Below, one piece after another: positions 7,428-17,756 of a stretch of DNA of 64,000 bases. The stretch lies in the NCBI RefSeq assembly GCF_019236175.1, contig NZ_JAFAJM010000009.1, positions 186,001-250,000 of the forward strand, written 5' to 3'. The notes beneath the pieces are model-generated. The model ran no database searches. It was not told the origin of the DNA and saw only the letters and a program-made list of their open reading frames with translations. The position numbers and the translations under genes are program-made. The number at the start of each line of letters is the position of its first letter. Within the stretch, counting starts at the first letter, position 1. This DNA is from Chryseobacterium sp. Its GTDB lineage: Bacteria > Bacteroidota > Bacteroidia > Flavobacteriales > Weeksellaceae.

Positions 7428-9683
7428 ATGAAAAAACTCTCTTTAATTTCTCTTGGTATTTTAGCCTCTCTGCAACTGGCAAAAGCACAGAACATTGCAT
7501 CAAAAAAATGGGCAGATCTTTTTTCCTACAATAATGTCTTAACCATGAAGGAGGACAACGGGAAAATAATAGCCGCAACAGAAAACGGCATATTTTATTA
7601 TACCATAGGAAGCGGAGAGATTACCAAACTATCTAAAGCTAACGGCCTCCACAATATAGGAATAACCGCTTTTGATTATAATCCGCAAACCAAAACAGGT
7701 CTTGTAGGATATTCGGATGGGTCAATGGATATGATCACTCCGCAGGAAATTAAATATATTGTTGATATTCCTATCGCTACCGGTTATAATGGTAACAAAA
7801 AAATCAATCATATTTCTATCACCGGAGATCAGGCGGTAATTTCTGTCGGATACGGAGTTTCTATATTTAATCTGAAAAAGAAAGAATTCGGAGATTCTGC
7901 ATTCTTCAATAATACGGGGGTATATGAAGCCAGTAATGAAGCAACCATGTTTGGAAATAAAATATTTACTGTTACCAATTCAGGATTGAAAAGCCATGAA
8001 ATAAATGGTACTTTTCCCATATATTCTTCATGGACAACGGAAGCTACAGGGGCGTTCACCAATATTGATGCAGAATCTGAACTGGTCTATTCATCTGCTA
8101 CTTCTGCATTCATGTATAATAATGGTTCTCCGGTAGCACTTCCTGCCAGTTTTGCGAACATCAGGGACGTTGTGGTAACATCAAACAATATCGTCGTTAC
8201 AGATAACAGAGTATACACATTTGGAATAAACGGAATTTCCTTAGGGGCAGTAAGTCTTGGGGAAGAATGTAATACAGCGATCACTACAGGAGGAAAAGTA
8301 TTTGGAGGAACTGTTTTATCCGGAATAAAAGATGAAGGTAATAATACTTATAAACCTTCGGGTCCTTATTTCAATTTTGCCTATAAAATAAACTTATATG
8401 ACAACAACCAGCTGATGGTATCAAGTGGTGCCCGAGCTGGGAATTATAATTTTCCGGTAGACAATCCTAAAAAGCCCGGATTCTACTTTTATAATGGCTC
8501 AGAATGGATTTATTCTTCTTATTTCATCAATAATCCAAAATCAATCAATGTATTAGATGCAGTAATAAATCCTGCCAATAATAATGAAGTATACTTTACA
8601 AATTATACCATGTATGATAACGGAGTATATAAGATGAAATATAATTCAGCAAACAAAGATTTCGAATTTGTAAAATACTATAATCTGGGATCAACCCCTT
8701 ATTATCGCCGGCCGGCCGGATTTGCAAGTGACAGCCAAAATAATCTTTTTGTTTCTATAGGATATGTGGATGATGGAGGATACCCTTCAGTAGGTATTTA
8801 TGATAAGGCTACGGATGATTTTATCATAAAGAAATACGCATTCTCCAGTTCAGGGGTACAAAAACCTGTTTTTTATGAAAATATGTTGTGGATACCTCTT
8901 CCCAGAACCAATAACTTTTGGGTATATGATTATAAGAATGCCACGAATCTTTCCGATGATACGGATTATCTTTTGAAAGAATCCAACAACCTTGTAGGGA
9001 CAGGAACAATCTCTGTGGCATTTGATAAGTCCGGAGATGCCTGGATAGGCTCAGACAATGGATTAAGGGTTCTTCCCAATGCAGCAGCTGAGATCAGGAA
9101 ACCGGATCCTAAACTTGAACCTATTGTCATTGAGCAGAATGGTCTTGGTGAAGAACTTTTCAGAAATTCTCCAATTCTTCAGATTGAAGTAGACGGAGGG
9201 GATTATAAATGGGTATCCGTAGATGGCGGAGGTGTATATTATCTTTCTGCTGACGGTCAGAAAACCATTAAACATTTTACAAAAGAAAATTCACCGCTTC
9301 CTACCAATACTGTTACAGATATTAAAGTAGACAAAAAGACAGGTAAAGTGTATTTTGTAACTTATAATGGTATTGTAACCTACCAAAGTGACGTTGCGGA
9401 TGTCAATTCTAATTTCGGAAATGTGGTGGTTTACCCCAACCCTGTTGTTTATGCTAACTTCAAAGGAAATGTTACCTTTAAAGGTCTTGCTGAAAAGACC
9501 AATATAAGAATTGTAGACGCGGCCGGAAATGTAGTCCACTCAGCGGTAGCAAGGGGAGGATATTATGAATGGAATCTTAACAATCAGAAAGGAACCAGAG
9601 TTGCTTCGGGTATTTATTTTGTATTGATGACCAATGAAGATGGTTCTGATAAAGCGACGGCGAAAATTGGAGTAGTCAATTAA
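7428..9683 (+). CDS. porZ: PorZ-like beta-propeller protein of type IX secretion
   Basis: This 751-aa exported protein has signal MKKLSLISLGILASLQLAKA. The body carries two-component-regulator-type propeller repeats, such as IIAATENGIFYYTIGSGEI and AWIGSDNGLRVLPN. The last 80 residues form a type A sorting domain (VVVYPNPV, ending in SGIYFVLMTN). In Porphyromonas, PorZ works at the cell surface in the T9SS attachment complex. Placement directly before recO, overlapping it by TAATG, is the usual Flavobacteriia arrangement as I remember it. The name rests on architecture and synteny. Confidence 0.8.
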   Translation: MKKLSLISLGILASLQLAKAQNIASKKWADLFSYNNVLTMKEDNGKIIAATENGIFYYTIGSGEITKLSKANGLHNIGITAFDYNPQTKTGLVGYSDGSMDMITPQEIKYIVDIPIATGYNGNKKINHISITGDQAVISVGYGVSIFNLKKKEFGDSAFFNNTGVYEASNEATMFGNKIFTVTNSGLKSHEINGTFPIYSSWTTEATGAFTNIDAESELVYSSATSAFMYNNGSPVALPASFANIRDVVVTSNNIVVTDNRVYTFGINGISLGAVSLGEECNTAITTGGKVFGGTVLSGIKDEGNNTYKPSGPYFNFAYKINLYDNNQLMVSSGARAGNYNFPVDNPKKPGFYFYNGSEWIYSSYFINNPKSINVLDAVINPANNNEVYFTNYTMYDNGVYKMKYNSANKDFEFVKYYNLGSTPYYRRPAGFASDSQNNLFVSIGYVDDGGYPSVGIYDKATDDFIIKKYAFSSSGVQKPVFYENMLWIPLPRTNNFWVYDYKNATNLSDDTDYLLKESNNLVGTGTISVAFDKSGDAWIGSDNGLRVLPNAAAEIRKPDPKLEPIVIEQNGLGEELFRNSPILQIEVDGGDYKWVSVDGGGVYYLSADGQKTIKHFTKENSPLPTNTVTDIKVDKKTGKVYFVTYNGIVTYQSDVADVNSNFGNVVVYPNPVVYANFKGNVTFKGLAEKTNIRIVDAAGNVVHSAVARGGYYEWNLNNQKGTRVASGIYFVLMTNEDGSDKATAKIGVVN

Positions 9684-10369
9684 TGAATTCACAAAACGGT
9701 TTTTTACTTTCCTTTATAAAATATGGAGAAAATGATGCTGTATTGCATTGCTTTACAGAAGAAGAGGGTTTTCAGACTTACTTTCTAAAAGGAATCTATT
9801 CCAAAAAGAATAAAAAGAAAGCCCTGTTACAGCCGTTGAATAAGCTGAACTTCTCAGTCAATCCGGTAAGAGGCAACGGCATACCCTCTGTTTCAAAATT
9901 TGAATTGATCAAACATCATGATATTGATACCGATATCAAAGCAAGCGCTGTTGTTTTTTTTATTTCAGATTTTCTGAATCAGATTCTTAAGCATGAAAAT
10001 AAAAACCTTAGCATATTTGGAAGCATTGATCAATTTATCGATGAGTTGACTGCTCCGAATTATCAGTCTCATCTTCTGTTCTTGCTTTCTGTTTTAAAAA
10101 TCCAGGGAGTTGCGCCATTGCTAAGCGAAGGAAAATACCTGGATCCGGAAACCGGAACTTTTTCAACCGGGCCTGCGCACCAGCTTTTCGGTGAAGAAAT
10201 TTCAGCAATATGGAGAAATGCACTTATGGCTGAAAATCTCTATGCTACAAAAATTCATTCATCGATCAGAAAAGATTTCCTTGACAGCCTTTTAGTCTAC
10301 TATCATTATCACATCACAGATTTTAAAATCCCGGCATCCTTAGAAATCATTCAGCAGATTTTTGAATAA
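9683..10369 (+). CDS. recO: DNA repair protein RecO
   Basis: RecO helps RecF and RecR load RecA on SSB-coated DNA. The 228-aa protein has the N-terminal OB-fold with the family opening (LSFIKYGENDAVLHCFTEEEG, partly) and a helical C-terminal half. The zinc cysteines found in some RecO proteins are absent, as in many Bacteroidetes homologues. It is the last gene of the operon starting at 5718, and no hairpin terminator is evident after it. Confidence 0.93.
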   Translation: MNSQNGFLLSFIKYGENDAVLHCFTEEEGFQTYFLKGIYSKKNKKKALLQPLNKLNFSVNPVRGNGIPSVSKFELIKHHDIDTDIKASAVVFFISDFLNQILKHENKNLSIFGSIDQFIDELTAPNYQSHLLFLLSVLKIQGVAPLLSEGKYLDPETGTFSTGPAHQLFGEEISAIWRNALMAENLYATKIHSSIRKDFLDSLLVYYHYHITDFKIPASLEIIQQIFE

Positions 10370-10440
10370 AAAGATTAAAAAATTCCTGTAAAAGCAGTCT
10401 TTCTCTTATTCTTCCTCTTATTTGTATAGGTTTCTTTCGG

Positions 10441-13098
10441 TTATTTTGCATCCTCCGGCATTTCAGTTTCCGATTCTGCAATTTCTTTTTTAGAATACCT
10501 TGGCTGAAGAATTTTTGCAATAAGCCCTGTCCAGCCTGTCTGATGCGAAGCTCCTACTCCACGCCCATTATCCCCATGGAAATATTCGTAAAATAAAATA
10601 TAGTCTTTAAAATCAGGATCTGTCTGAAACCTTTCATACTGACCATGCACCGGACGTTTTCCGTTTTCATCCTTTAAAAAAATTTTAGAGAGTCTCTTAC
10701 TCAGAGCATCAGCAATCTGATCAAGGTTGGAATAATTTCCGCTTCCGGTAGGATATTCCACTAAAAAATCCGGACTGTAATAAAAGAAAAACCTTTGAAG
10801 ACTTTCAATGATAAGAAAATTAATAGGAAACCATACAGGGCCGCGCCAGTTGCTGTTTCCTCCGAAAAGCCCGCTGTCACTTTCTGCAGGTGTATATTTC
10901 ACACAATAATCTGTTTCATTAAGATTCAATGTATAGGGATTCTGTTCATATTCTTTAGACAAAGCTCTGATCCCGTAATCACTTAAAAACTCGTCAGGAT
11001 TCAACATTCTGTTCAATAATCTTTTTAAGCGGTGCCCCCGAAGCAGAGACAATAAATGTTTGGAGTCCTGTCCTTTCACCTCCCATCTTGAAACCAATGA
11101 GGCTAATTCCGGTTTGTTATCTAAGACCCATTTCATTCTTTTCTTAAAATTGGGAAGGTTTTCAATCATTTCATCATCTATAACCTCTACGGCAAACATT
11201 GGGATGAGACCTACAATGGTTCTTAACCTCAGATACATATGAGTACCGTCACTGGAAGCAATGGCATCATAAAAGAATTCATCTTCTTCATCCCAAAGGC
11301 TAAAATTTTCATCTCCCATATTATCCAGTGAATTCGCAATAGACAGAAAGTGTTCAAAAAACTTCATGGCCATTTCTTCATAGACATTATTGTACAATGC
11401 CAGCTCCAGAGCAATTCTCATCATATTCAGTGCAAACATGGCCATCCAGCTTGTCCCGTCAGACTGTTCCAGTTGCTCCCCATTGGGTAAAACAGAATTC
11501 CTGTCAAAAACACCAATATTATCAAGCCCGAGAAATCCACCTTCAAAAATATTATTGCCGTTGCTGTCTTTTTTATTAACCCACCATGTAAAATTCATCA
11601 GTAATTTCTGGAAAGCGCTTTCCAGAAACTCGAGATCAGGTTTTTCTCTCAGATATTCATCAATTTTGAATACTCTGAAAACAGCCCATGCGTGTACGGG
11701 AGGGTTCACATCACTAAAGTTCCATTCATAAGCGGGAAGCTGCCCGTTAGGATGCATATACCATTCAAACAAGAAAAGTTTCAGTTGGTGTTTTGCAAAA
11801 TCCGGATCTATCATTGAAAAGCTGATGGTATGGAATGCCAGATCCCATGTTGCGTACCACGGATATTCCCATTTGTCGGGCATAGAAATAATATGCTCAT
11901 TATTGAGATGCTTCCAGTCATAATTCCTTATTTTCTCACGGTATTTTGGAGGCCGCAGCTCTGCCGGATCCCCTTTCAGCCACTTTTCAACATTATAATG
12001 ATAAAACATTTTATTCCAGAGCATTCCTGCAAAAGCCTGTCTTTGTATCAGTTTTTCATCTTCTGACTGAATACCTTTCTGAATATCTGCATAGAATGCA
12101 TCAGCTTCCTGAAGTCTTTGATCCAAAATAGTGTCAAAATCATTAAAAGGCTCTTTCAGCTCTTTATCAGAAATTCTGAACTCAAAAATTTTGGTTTCTT
12201 TGGCCTTAAAGTTTTCATCGATTAGAAATGACGCTTTTGTTCCTTTCTTATCAGGGTTAACCGCTTCCTGATTTCCATTCACTATAAAATCATTGATTCC
12301 GTCTTTACAATATTCCGATTTATCAGGAGACTGATAAAGTTTTTTATTATTCGTCTCATTATCACAAAAAAGGATCTCTGAAGATTGTTTTGCATATATG
12401 TTTCTGATCTCAAGATCTTTGTGATTGACTTGGATCTGATCTTTTTTTTGAGCAGTCAACAACTGGGGCTTATAATCGTCATATCCCCAGTTCCAGGTAT
12501 TTCTGAACCATAGTGTAGGAAGAATAACAAGTGGAGCTTCATTTTCGGACTTATTGATTACAGTAAGCCTGACCAGAATATCATTCTGGCTTTCTTTAGC
12601 GTATTCAATAAAAATATCAAAATACTCATTGTGATCAAAAATCCCTGTATCTATCAATTCGTACTCCGGCTCAGCTTTATTTCTTTCCGAATTGGTCTTC
12701 AAAAGATCTTCATAGGGAAAAGTATTCTGAGGGTATTTATACAGCATCTTCATATAAGAATGAGTAGGGGTAGAATCCAGGTAATAAAAATATTCCTTTA
12801 CATCTTCTCCATGATTTCCCTGGCCGTTGGTAAGCCCAAAGAATCGTTCTTTTACCATCCTATCTTTTTTATTCCAGAACCCGACGGAAAAAACAAGCCT
12901 CTGAAGATCATCACAAATTCCACCTATACCTTCTTCTCCCCATCTGTATGTTTTAGCTTCTGCGGTATCATGGCTGGTATAATTCCAGGCATCACCATTT
13001 TCACTGTAGTCCTCACGTACAAGTCCCCATTCACGGTTACTTACATAAGGTCCCCATTTTTTCCATGAAATATCTGAAATTCTCTGTTTTTCTGACAT
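10441..13098 (-). CDS. Large glucosidase-like protein (GH63/MGH1-like)
   Basis: This 885-aa cytoplasmic protein has no signal peptide. It resembles bacterial glucosidases with a C-terminal (alpha/alpha)6 barrel of the mannosyl-oligosaccharide glucosidase type. Clear segments include the SWKKWGPYVSNREWGLVREDY opening, WATWDLAFHT with acidic residues, GGFLGLDNIGVFDRN, SDGTSWMAM and a late GHQ-like HQTGWTGL. Substrate unknown, probably a glucoside or small oligosaccharide. A glucose dehydrogenase-like gene lies upstream on the same strand about 96 nt away, which is compatible with sugar turnover. Confidence 0.8.
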   Translation of the reverse strand: MSEKQRISDISWKKWGPYVSNREWGLVREDYSENGDAWNYTSHDTAEAKTYRWGEEGIGGICDDLQRLVFSVGFWNKKDRMVKERFFGLTNGQGNHGEDVKEYFYYLDSTPTHSYMKMLYKYPQNTFPYEDLLKTNSERNKAEPEYELIDTGIFDHNEYFDIFIEYAKESQNDILVRLTVINKSENEAPLVILPTLWFRNTWNWGYDDYKPQLLTAQKKDQIQVNHKDLEIRNIYAKQSSEILFCDNETNNKKLYQSPDKSEYCKDGINDFIVNGNQEAVNPDKKGTKASFLIDENFKAKETKIFEFRISDKELKEPFNDFDTILDQRLQEADAFYADIQKGIQSEDEKLIQRQAFAGMLWNKMFYHYNVEKWLKGDPAELRPPKYREKIRNYDWKHLNNEHIISMPDKWEYPWYATWDLAFHTISFSMIDPDFAKHQLKLFLFEWYMHPNGQLPAYEWNFSDVNPPVHAWAVFRVFKIDEYLREKPDLEFLESAFQKLLMNFTWWVNKKDSNGNNIFEGGFLGLDNIGVFDRNSVLPNGEQLEQSDGTSWMAMFALNMMRIALELALYNNVYEEMAMKFFEHFLSIANSLDNMGDENFSLWDEEDEFFYDAIASSDGTHMYLRLRTIVGLIPMFAVEVIDDEMIENLPNFKKRMKWVLDNKPELASLVSRWEVKGQDSKHLLSLLRGHRLKRLLNRMLNPDEFLSDYGIRALSKEYEQNPYTLNLNETDYCVKYTPAESDSGLFGGNSNWRGPVWFPINFLIIESLQRFFFYYSPDFLVEYPTGSGNYSNLDQIADALSKRLSKIFLKDENGKRPVHGQYERFQTDPDFKDYILFYEYFHGDNGRGVGASHQTGWTGLIAKILQPRYSKKEIAESETEMPEDAK

Positions 13099-13194
13099 AA
13101 GCTTTTATTATGAATAATGAATAATGCATTGCCCGGTCGCAAAAGATGCGTGTATTGTTTTAAATTGTAAACACAGGTCTTAAACAATCAACTT

Positions 13195-14004
13195 CTATCC
13201 GCCTGTAGAAAAGCTCTCAAACGTAGTCATCCCTCCGTCAACGAAAATACTGGTTCCGGTGATATAATCTGCCAAATCACTGGCAAGGAATACTGCTAAA
13301 TTTCCGATATCCCGAGGTTGTCCTATTCTGTTATACGGAATAAGTGTGAGAAGAGAATTAAGGGCTTCAGGGGTATCCCACGCATTTTTATTAATAGGTG
13401 TCTGGATAGCACCGGGACAAATAGAATTAACCCTGATTTTATGTGCTCCGTATTCCTGAGCCAAAGTTTGCATTAACATTCTGATAGCACCTTTACTCGA
13501 AGCATAATTGGCATGTCCCGCCCAGGGGATAACCTCATGGACAGAACTGATATGAATAATTTTTCCACAGGCGATGGAACGAGACGGATCTATTCCCCTG
13601 CGAAGAAACTCCTTAATTGCTTCCCTCGCACAAAGAAACTGCCCCGTAAGATTAACACCAATGACTGCATTCCACTGGTCTATTGTCATCTCTGTAAATC
13701 CGGAGTCTTTTTGAATACCCGCATTATTAATCAGAATATCTACTGTCCCAAACTGTGAAACAGTATCCTGAAACATTTTAATCACCTGATCTTCTTTAGA
13801 GACATCACAGGCATAAGTAATTCCTTTTCCTCCGGCATCTGTAATTTCTTTTAAAACAGCTTTTGCTTCTTCTAAAGATCTTTCCGAGGAATGATTGACA
13901 ACTACTGTTGCCCCTGCTTCTGCCAGAGATTTTGCGATTCCCGAACCTATTCCACTGGAAGCTCCTGTGACTACAGCGACCTGATTATGAAGTGATATTT
14001 CCAT
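13195..14004 (-). CDS. Glucose 1-dehydrogenase-like SDR
   Basis: This 269-aa classical short-chain dehydrogenase has cofactor motif TGASSGIG at 13-20, NNAG at 93-96, catalytic Ser near 153, Tyr167 and Lys171 (YASSK). The segment HISSVHEVIPW and the PGAIQTPIN stretch match Bacillus-type glucose 1-dehydrogenases rather than FabG. It likely oxidises glucose or a related polyol with NAD(P). It is followed downstream by the glucosidase-like gene, so the two may form a unit. Confidence 0.85.
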   Translation of the reverse strand: MEISLHNQVAVVTGASSGIGSGIAKSLAEAGATVVVNHSSERSLEEAKAVLKEITDAGGKGITYACDVSKEDQVIKMFQDTVSQFGTVDILINNAGIQKDSGFTEMTIDQWNAVIGVNLTGQFLCAREAIKEFLRRGIDPSRSIACGKIIHISSVHEVIPWAGHANYASSKGAIRMLMQTLAQEYGAHKIRVNSICPGAIQTPINKNAWDTPEALNSLLTLIPYNRIGQPRDIGNLAVFLASDLADYITGTSIFVDGGMTTFESFSTGG

Positions 14005-14077
14005 ATTTTATAATTTGATGTTACTCAAAGTTATGGAAAGAAATCAGCAGGATAAAAATTTTAAATTTAAAATTTTA

Positions 14078-14551
14078 TTAAAGTTTTTTATCCATAAGAT
14101 ACTGAAGGCCACTCCTTCCTATTCTGGTTTTACCTTCATAAGAATACCCTGCTTCACGGTAAATATGATAGGCTGCTTCATTTTTTTGATTCACAGCCAG
14201 AACAATTTCATTACAATCTTTAAAATGTTCTCTCACAAAATCGTCCACTTTCATCATCGCTGCTTTTCCGATTCCTTTACCCTGCATTTCAGGATTTACG
14301 GATAAAGACCTTATCAATACTGCATTTTTATTATCAGTAAGCTCCAGCTTATCATCACCAAAATCAAGGATAAAAAAACCTGCAGCCTGTTGACCATCAA
14401 AAATAGTTACCGGAAATGCAAAATGATCATCTCTTTCGCGAATCATCTTCAATGCCTTTGCTACCGATGCTGTAAAACGCGATTGATTTTCATCCAAATC
14501 ATAGCTGATGGCAGGAAGGTCTTCGGGATTAAAAAGTTTCAGATATATCAT
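14078..14551 (-). CDS. GNAT-family N-acetyltransferase
   Basis: This 157-aa protein has the acetyl-CoA signature MQGKGIGKAAM and a late NEAAYHIYREAGYSYEGKTR segment. The start lies just 6 nt after the stop of the DUF1684-like gene, so the two are co-transcribed. Substrate unknown. Confidence 0.85.
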   Translation of the reverse strand: MIYLKLFNPEDLPAISYDLDENQSRFTASVAKALKMIRERDDHFAFPVTIFDGQQAAGFFILDFGDDKLELTDNKNAVLIRSLSVNPEMQGKGIGKAAMMKVDDFVREHFKDCNEIVLAVNQKNEAAYHIYREAGYSYEGKTRIGRSGLQYLMDKKL

Positions 14552-14556
14552 AACTA

Positions 14557-15171
14557 TTAATAGTGGTAAATATCTTCATACATAACCCCGGCACGTATTT
14601 CAACAGGAAGTTTATTTTCTTCCGGAACGATGGGACAGTTGTAATCATAAGCATTATATGCACAATACGGCTGATAGGATTGATTAAAATCCAGTACAAT
14701 GGTATTTCCTTCAGGAATTCTTAAGTCCATGTATTTTCCGCCGCCATAAGTCTCTTTTCCATTGGTAGCATCACGGAACGGCAGAAAAAGATAATCTTTA
14801 TATTCAGATTTTTTAATCAGATCAAGACTTTGATATAAGGTCACGGTATAGGGTTTTCCGTCAAGTTCAAAGGTTGCCTTTCCAAACTCCTGATAAGACT
14901 TTGTTTTTCCGGAAGAAGTAGGCAGCTCAAAAGGCTGAGTATTTTCAGACTTCAAAAAAGTGGCCGATACCCTGTATTTCATGTTAATCGGGAAAAAAGG
15001 GTGCTTTTTAAAATTTTTAAAGTGATCTCCTCTTAAAGGTGTTTCTTTAGGATTAAGATATTCAGCATTGAGCTCTTTTTGGAATTTCTTAACCGCTAAT
15101 ATCTCTTTTGAGGTTTTCTGAGAAAAAGCCAATAATGGTAAGACTAGAAAGAGCAGAATATATTTTTTCAT
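14557..15171 (-). CDS. Exported DUF1684-like protein
   Basis: This 204-aa protein has signal peptide MKKYILLFLVLPLLAFSQ. The body contains features I recall for DUF1684: a GKATFELDG/PYTVTLYQS strand pair, LFLPFRDATNGKETYGGGKYMDL and YQPYCAYNAYDYNCPIVPEEN with conserved Cys and Pro. The biochemical role of the family is unknown. It is the upstream gene of a pair with the GNAT gene. Confidence 0.75.
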   Translation of the reverse strand: MKKYILLFLVLPLLAFSQKTSKEILAVKKFQKELNAEYLNPKETPLRGDHFKNFKKHPFFPINMKYRVSATFLKSENTQPFELPTSSGKTKSYQEFGKATFELDGKPYTVTLYQSLDLIKKSEYKDYLFLPFRDATNGKETYGGGKYMDLRIPEGNTIVLDFNQSYQPYCAYNAYDYNCPIVPEENKLPVEIRAGVMYEDIYHY

Positions 15172-15304
15172 GAATGCTTAAATTATAAGTAAAACTATGA
15201 ATTTTTCATGGGACAAAGAGTTAAAATTGTGATAAAAAGTATAATCTGTTTTAAATAAAAACCAGTTTATGCTCCTCTAGCATACTTTTTGAAAAAGCAG
15301 ATTT

Positions 15305-16885
15305 ATGGACAGGAAGACATTCATTACAACAAGCGCTCTGGCAATAAGCGGTTTTTATTTTCTTCAGTCGGATTTGTTTCGGGCAGCAGAAAGAAAAAAC
15401 AAATACGGGAAGGAAAACCTGGACGTTCCGATACTCATTATTGGCAGCGGTTACGGAGGTGCTGTATCTGCGCTTCGTCTTTGTGAGGCAGGTAAAAAAG
15501 TGGTTATGCTGGAGATGGGTCTGAACTGGGAAAAGTCTGGAATCCCGTTTTCCAATTTACTGAAACCGGGTAAAAGTTCTGCGTGGTTAAAAAAGAAAAG
15601 TATAGCTCCATTTATGAATATTTTCTCTTTAACTCCGTTTACAGGAACTCTGGACCGGCTGGATTTTGATCATATTAAAATCTGGATGGGAAGAGGTGTT
15701 GGTGGAGGTTCATTGGTTAACGGAGGAATGGCCGTTACTCCGAAAAAGGAATATTTCAGAGAAGTATTTCCTGATCTCGATGCTGAAAAATTTTACGGTT
15801 ATTATTTCCCTATGGTACGAGAAGAACTCAAAGTCAATGTTATTGATGAGCAATTCCTGAAAGACTGTCCTTATTACAAGTTTACAAGAGTGGGAGAAGC
15901 AGAAGCTCACAAAGCCGGATTTAAAACAATAAGGGTTCCCAATGTTTATGATTTTAAATATATGGAGAAAGAATACAGGAATGAAGTTCCAAGATCCGCT
16001 CTGAATACAGAAGTAATCTATGGAAATAATTACGGTAAAAACAGTTTGGATAAGACGTATCTCAAAAAGGCACTGGACACCGGAAATCTTGAAATCCTTG
16101 ACCTTCACCGTGTTGACGATATTAAACTTAATGATGACAAAAGCTATACGGTTACCGCTCAGCAAACCGATACCTCGGGAAACCCCATTGCAGACAAAAT
16201 TTTTAATTGTAAAAAGCTGATTCTTGCAGCAGGAACCATGGGCACGCTGAAACTTTTACTGCACTCCAAGGCTGTTCATAATTTATCTCTTCATGAAAAT
16301 GTAGGCAAAAACTGGGGAAACAACGGCAATTTTATGACCGGAAGAAACTGGGTTCAGCCTTTATCCGGCGGAACAGGGACAAAACAATCCACCATTCCGG
16401 TTGCAGGTATTGACAATTGGGAAGACAAAGACCATTCTTTTTTCACCGAAATAGCTCCGTTACCTATGGGAATGGATGTGGCCACAGCTCTGTATTTATT
16501 AATCAACAGAGTGGATAAAAAGGGAGAAGTTACTTATGACCCCATCAAACAAGCCCTGAAATTAGAATGGAATGAAAGCAATACTTTAAAAATGAAGGAA
16601 AATGCTAAATATTTCATCAGAAAAATGAATAAAGCTAATGGTGGGACCAGAAGTCATTTTTTATTTAATAACGGATTCGGTCCGGATATATGCTATCACC
16701 CGCTCGGAGGTTGTGTCCTGAATGAAGCTACTGATAAATTTGGTAAATTGAAGGGGCACGACCATCTCTATGTTTTAGACGGATCATTAATTCCCGGAAC
16801 CATTGGAGTTAATCCGTTTGTTACCATAACCGCCATAGCCGAATACTGTATTGAAAATCTTATTACAGAGAACGAATTTGATTAA
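15305..16885 (+). CDS. GMC-type oxidoreductase (cholesterol-oxidase-like)
   Basis: This 526-aa FAD enzyme has dinucleotide motif GSGYGG at 47-52 after a hydrophobic leader (FITTSALAISGFYFLQS) that suggests export or membrane tethering. The GRGVGGGSLVNGGM loop and the C-terminal CYHPLGGCVLN plus NPFVTITAIAEY segments follow the cholesterol oxidase/GMC pattern. It would oxidise a sterol or other alcohol using O2 or another acceptor; the substrate is not deducible. Its end overlaps the convergent adenylyltransferase gene by 4 nt. Confidence 0.85.
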   Translation: MDRKTFITTSALAISGFYFLQSDLFRAAERKNKYGKENLDVPILIIGSGYGGAVSALRLCEAGKKVVMLEMGLNWEKSGIPFSNLLKPGKSSAWLKKKSIAPFMNIFSLTPFTGTLDRLDFDHIKIWMGRGVGGGSLVNGGMAVTPKKEYFREVFPDLDAEKFYGYYFPMVREELKVNVIDEQFLKDCPYYKFTRVGEAEAHKAGFKTIRVPNVYDFKYMEKEYRNEVPRSALNTEVIYGNNYGKNSLDKTYLKKALDTGNLEILDLHRVDDIKLNDDKSYTVTAQQTDTSGNPIADKIFNCKKLILAAGTMGTLKLLLHSKAVHNLSLHENVGKNWGNNGNFMTGRNWVQPLSGGTGTKQSTIPVAGIDNWEDKDHSFFTEIAPLPMGMDVATALYLLINRVDKKGEVTYDPIKQALKLEWNESNTLKMKENAKYFIRKMNKANGGTRSHFLFNNGFGPDICYHPLGGCVLNEATDKFGKLKGHDHLYVLDGSLIPGTIGVNPFVTITAIAEYCIENLITENEFD

Positions 16886-17748
16886 GACAAAGACTTTACT
16901 TCAAGAAGATAGGCTCTGATGTCCTTTTCCAGTGTAACCGGATAAGTAAAACCCAGCTTCTGTGCCAGATCAGTTCCCCATTCATGTACCAGGTTGGCGA
17001 AGGCAAATAAAGCAGCCCAGTTTTCCTGAGTATTACTTCCTGAAAAGGTTGCCTCTACAGCTTCCCACTGATCCGCTGACAAATATTTCCTGAAAAGTCT
17101 TCCATGTTTGTTGGTCGTTATCTGATCCCAGTCATGGGCATCGGCAATGCACCATTCGATCAAAGGAACAAGATAATCGGTTCTGAGAATATTTTCAGCC
17201 ATAAATTTTGCATAGAAAATATCTCCACGTTTTAAGCATTTGGCAACGTAAGTAGTATCCCACCAAAAATCATTGATCAACTGCCTGAATTCCTTTTCTG
17301 TAGGTTTATGAATCATCACAGACTGATACGTCGGAGGCTTCAGATTTTTTGTAAGGTTATCTTTATCAATTAAAACTTTATAGCCTACATCCCAATCATC
17401 CGGGAGACTTTCGTTCTTTATTTCTTCAATAAATTCTGATACCTGATAGAGTTTAAAATCCACCTTTACATGATCCCTGTAAAGAACCATTTTCATCGCA
17501 TGTTTTCCTTCAAAGACCGTATCATCTTCCTCAATCATGGAAATAGGATCACCAAAGAACCGGACCCATTCATTCTCGGTTTCATAAGGCAGCCTCTGAT
17601 TAAAGACCAGTTCCACATCAAGGTCGCTTAAATCATCTACAGGAGCATAAGGATTGACCAGTGAGCTGGTCAGGAGCACAGCACGGATATCCGGATTTGC
17701 TTCAGCCCATCGGATAATTTTTTCCAGCTTTTCTTCCCTTAGTTTCAT
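16882..17748 (-). CDS. aadS: Aminoglycoside 6-adenylyltransferase, AadS-like
   Basis: This 288-aa protein belongs to the ANT(6) family, which adenylylates streptomycin. The nucleotidyltransferase motif LLTSSLVN...SDLDVEL places the metal aspartates at 42 and 44. The length matches AadS from Bacteroidetes. Upstream, after 8 nt, lies an unknown small gene on the same strand. No mobile element flanks it, so it looks like an intrinsic chromosomal resistance gene. Whether it confers resistance depends on expression. Confidence 0.87.
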   Translation of the reverse strand: MKLREEKLEKIIRWAEANPDIRAVLLTSSLVNPYAPVDDLSDLDVELVFNQRLPYETENEWVRFFGDPISMIEEDDTVFEGKHAMKMVLYRDHVKVDFKLYQVSEFIEEIKNESLPDDWDVGYKVLIDKDNLTKNLKPPTYQSVMIHKPTEKEFRQLINDFWWDTTYVAKCLKRGDIFYAKFMAENILRTDYLVPLIEWCIADAHDWDQITTNKHGRLFRKYLSADQWEAVEATFSGSNTQENWAALFAFANLVHEWGTDLAQKLGFTYPVTLEKDIRAYLLEVKSLS

Positions 17749-17756
17749 TCAATCAT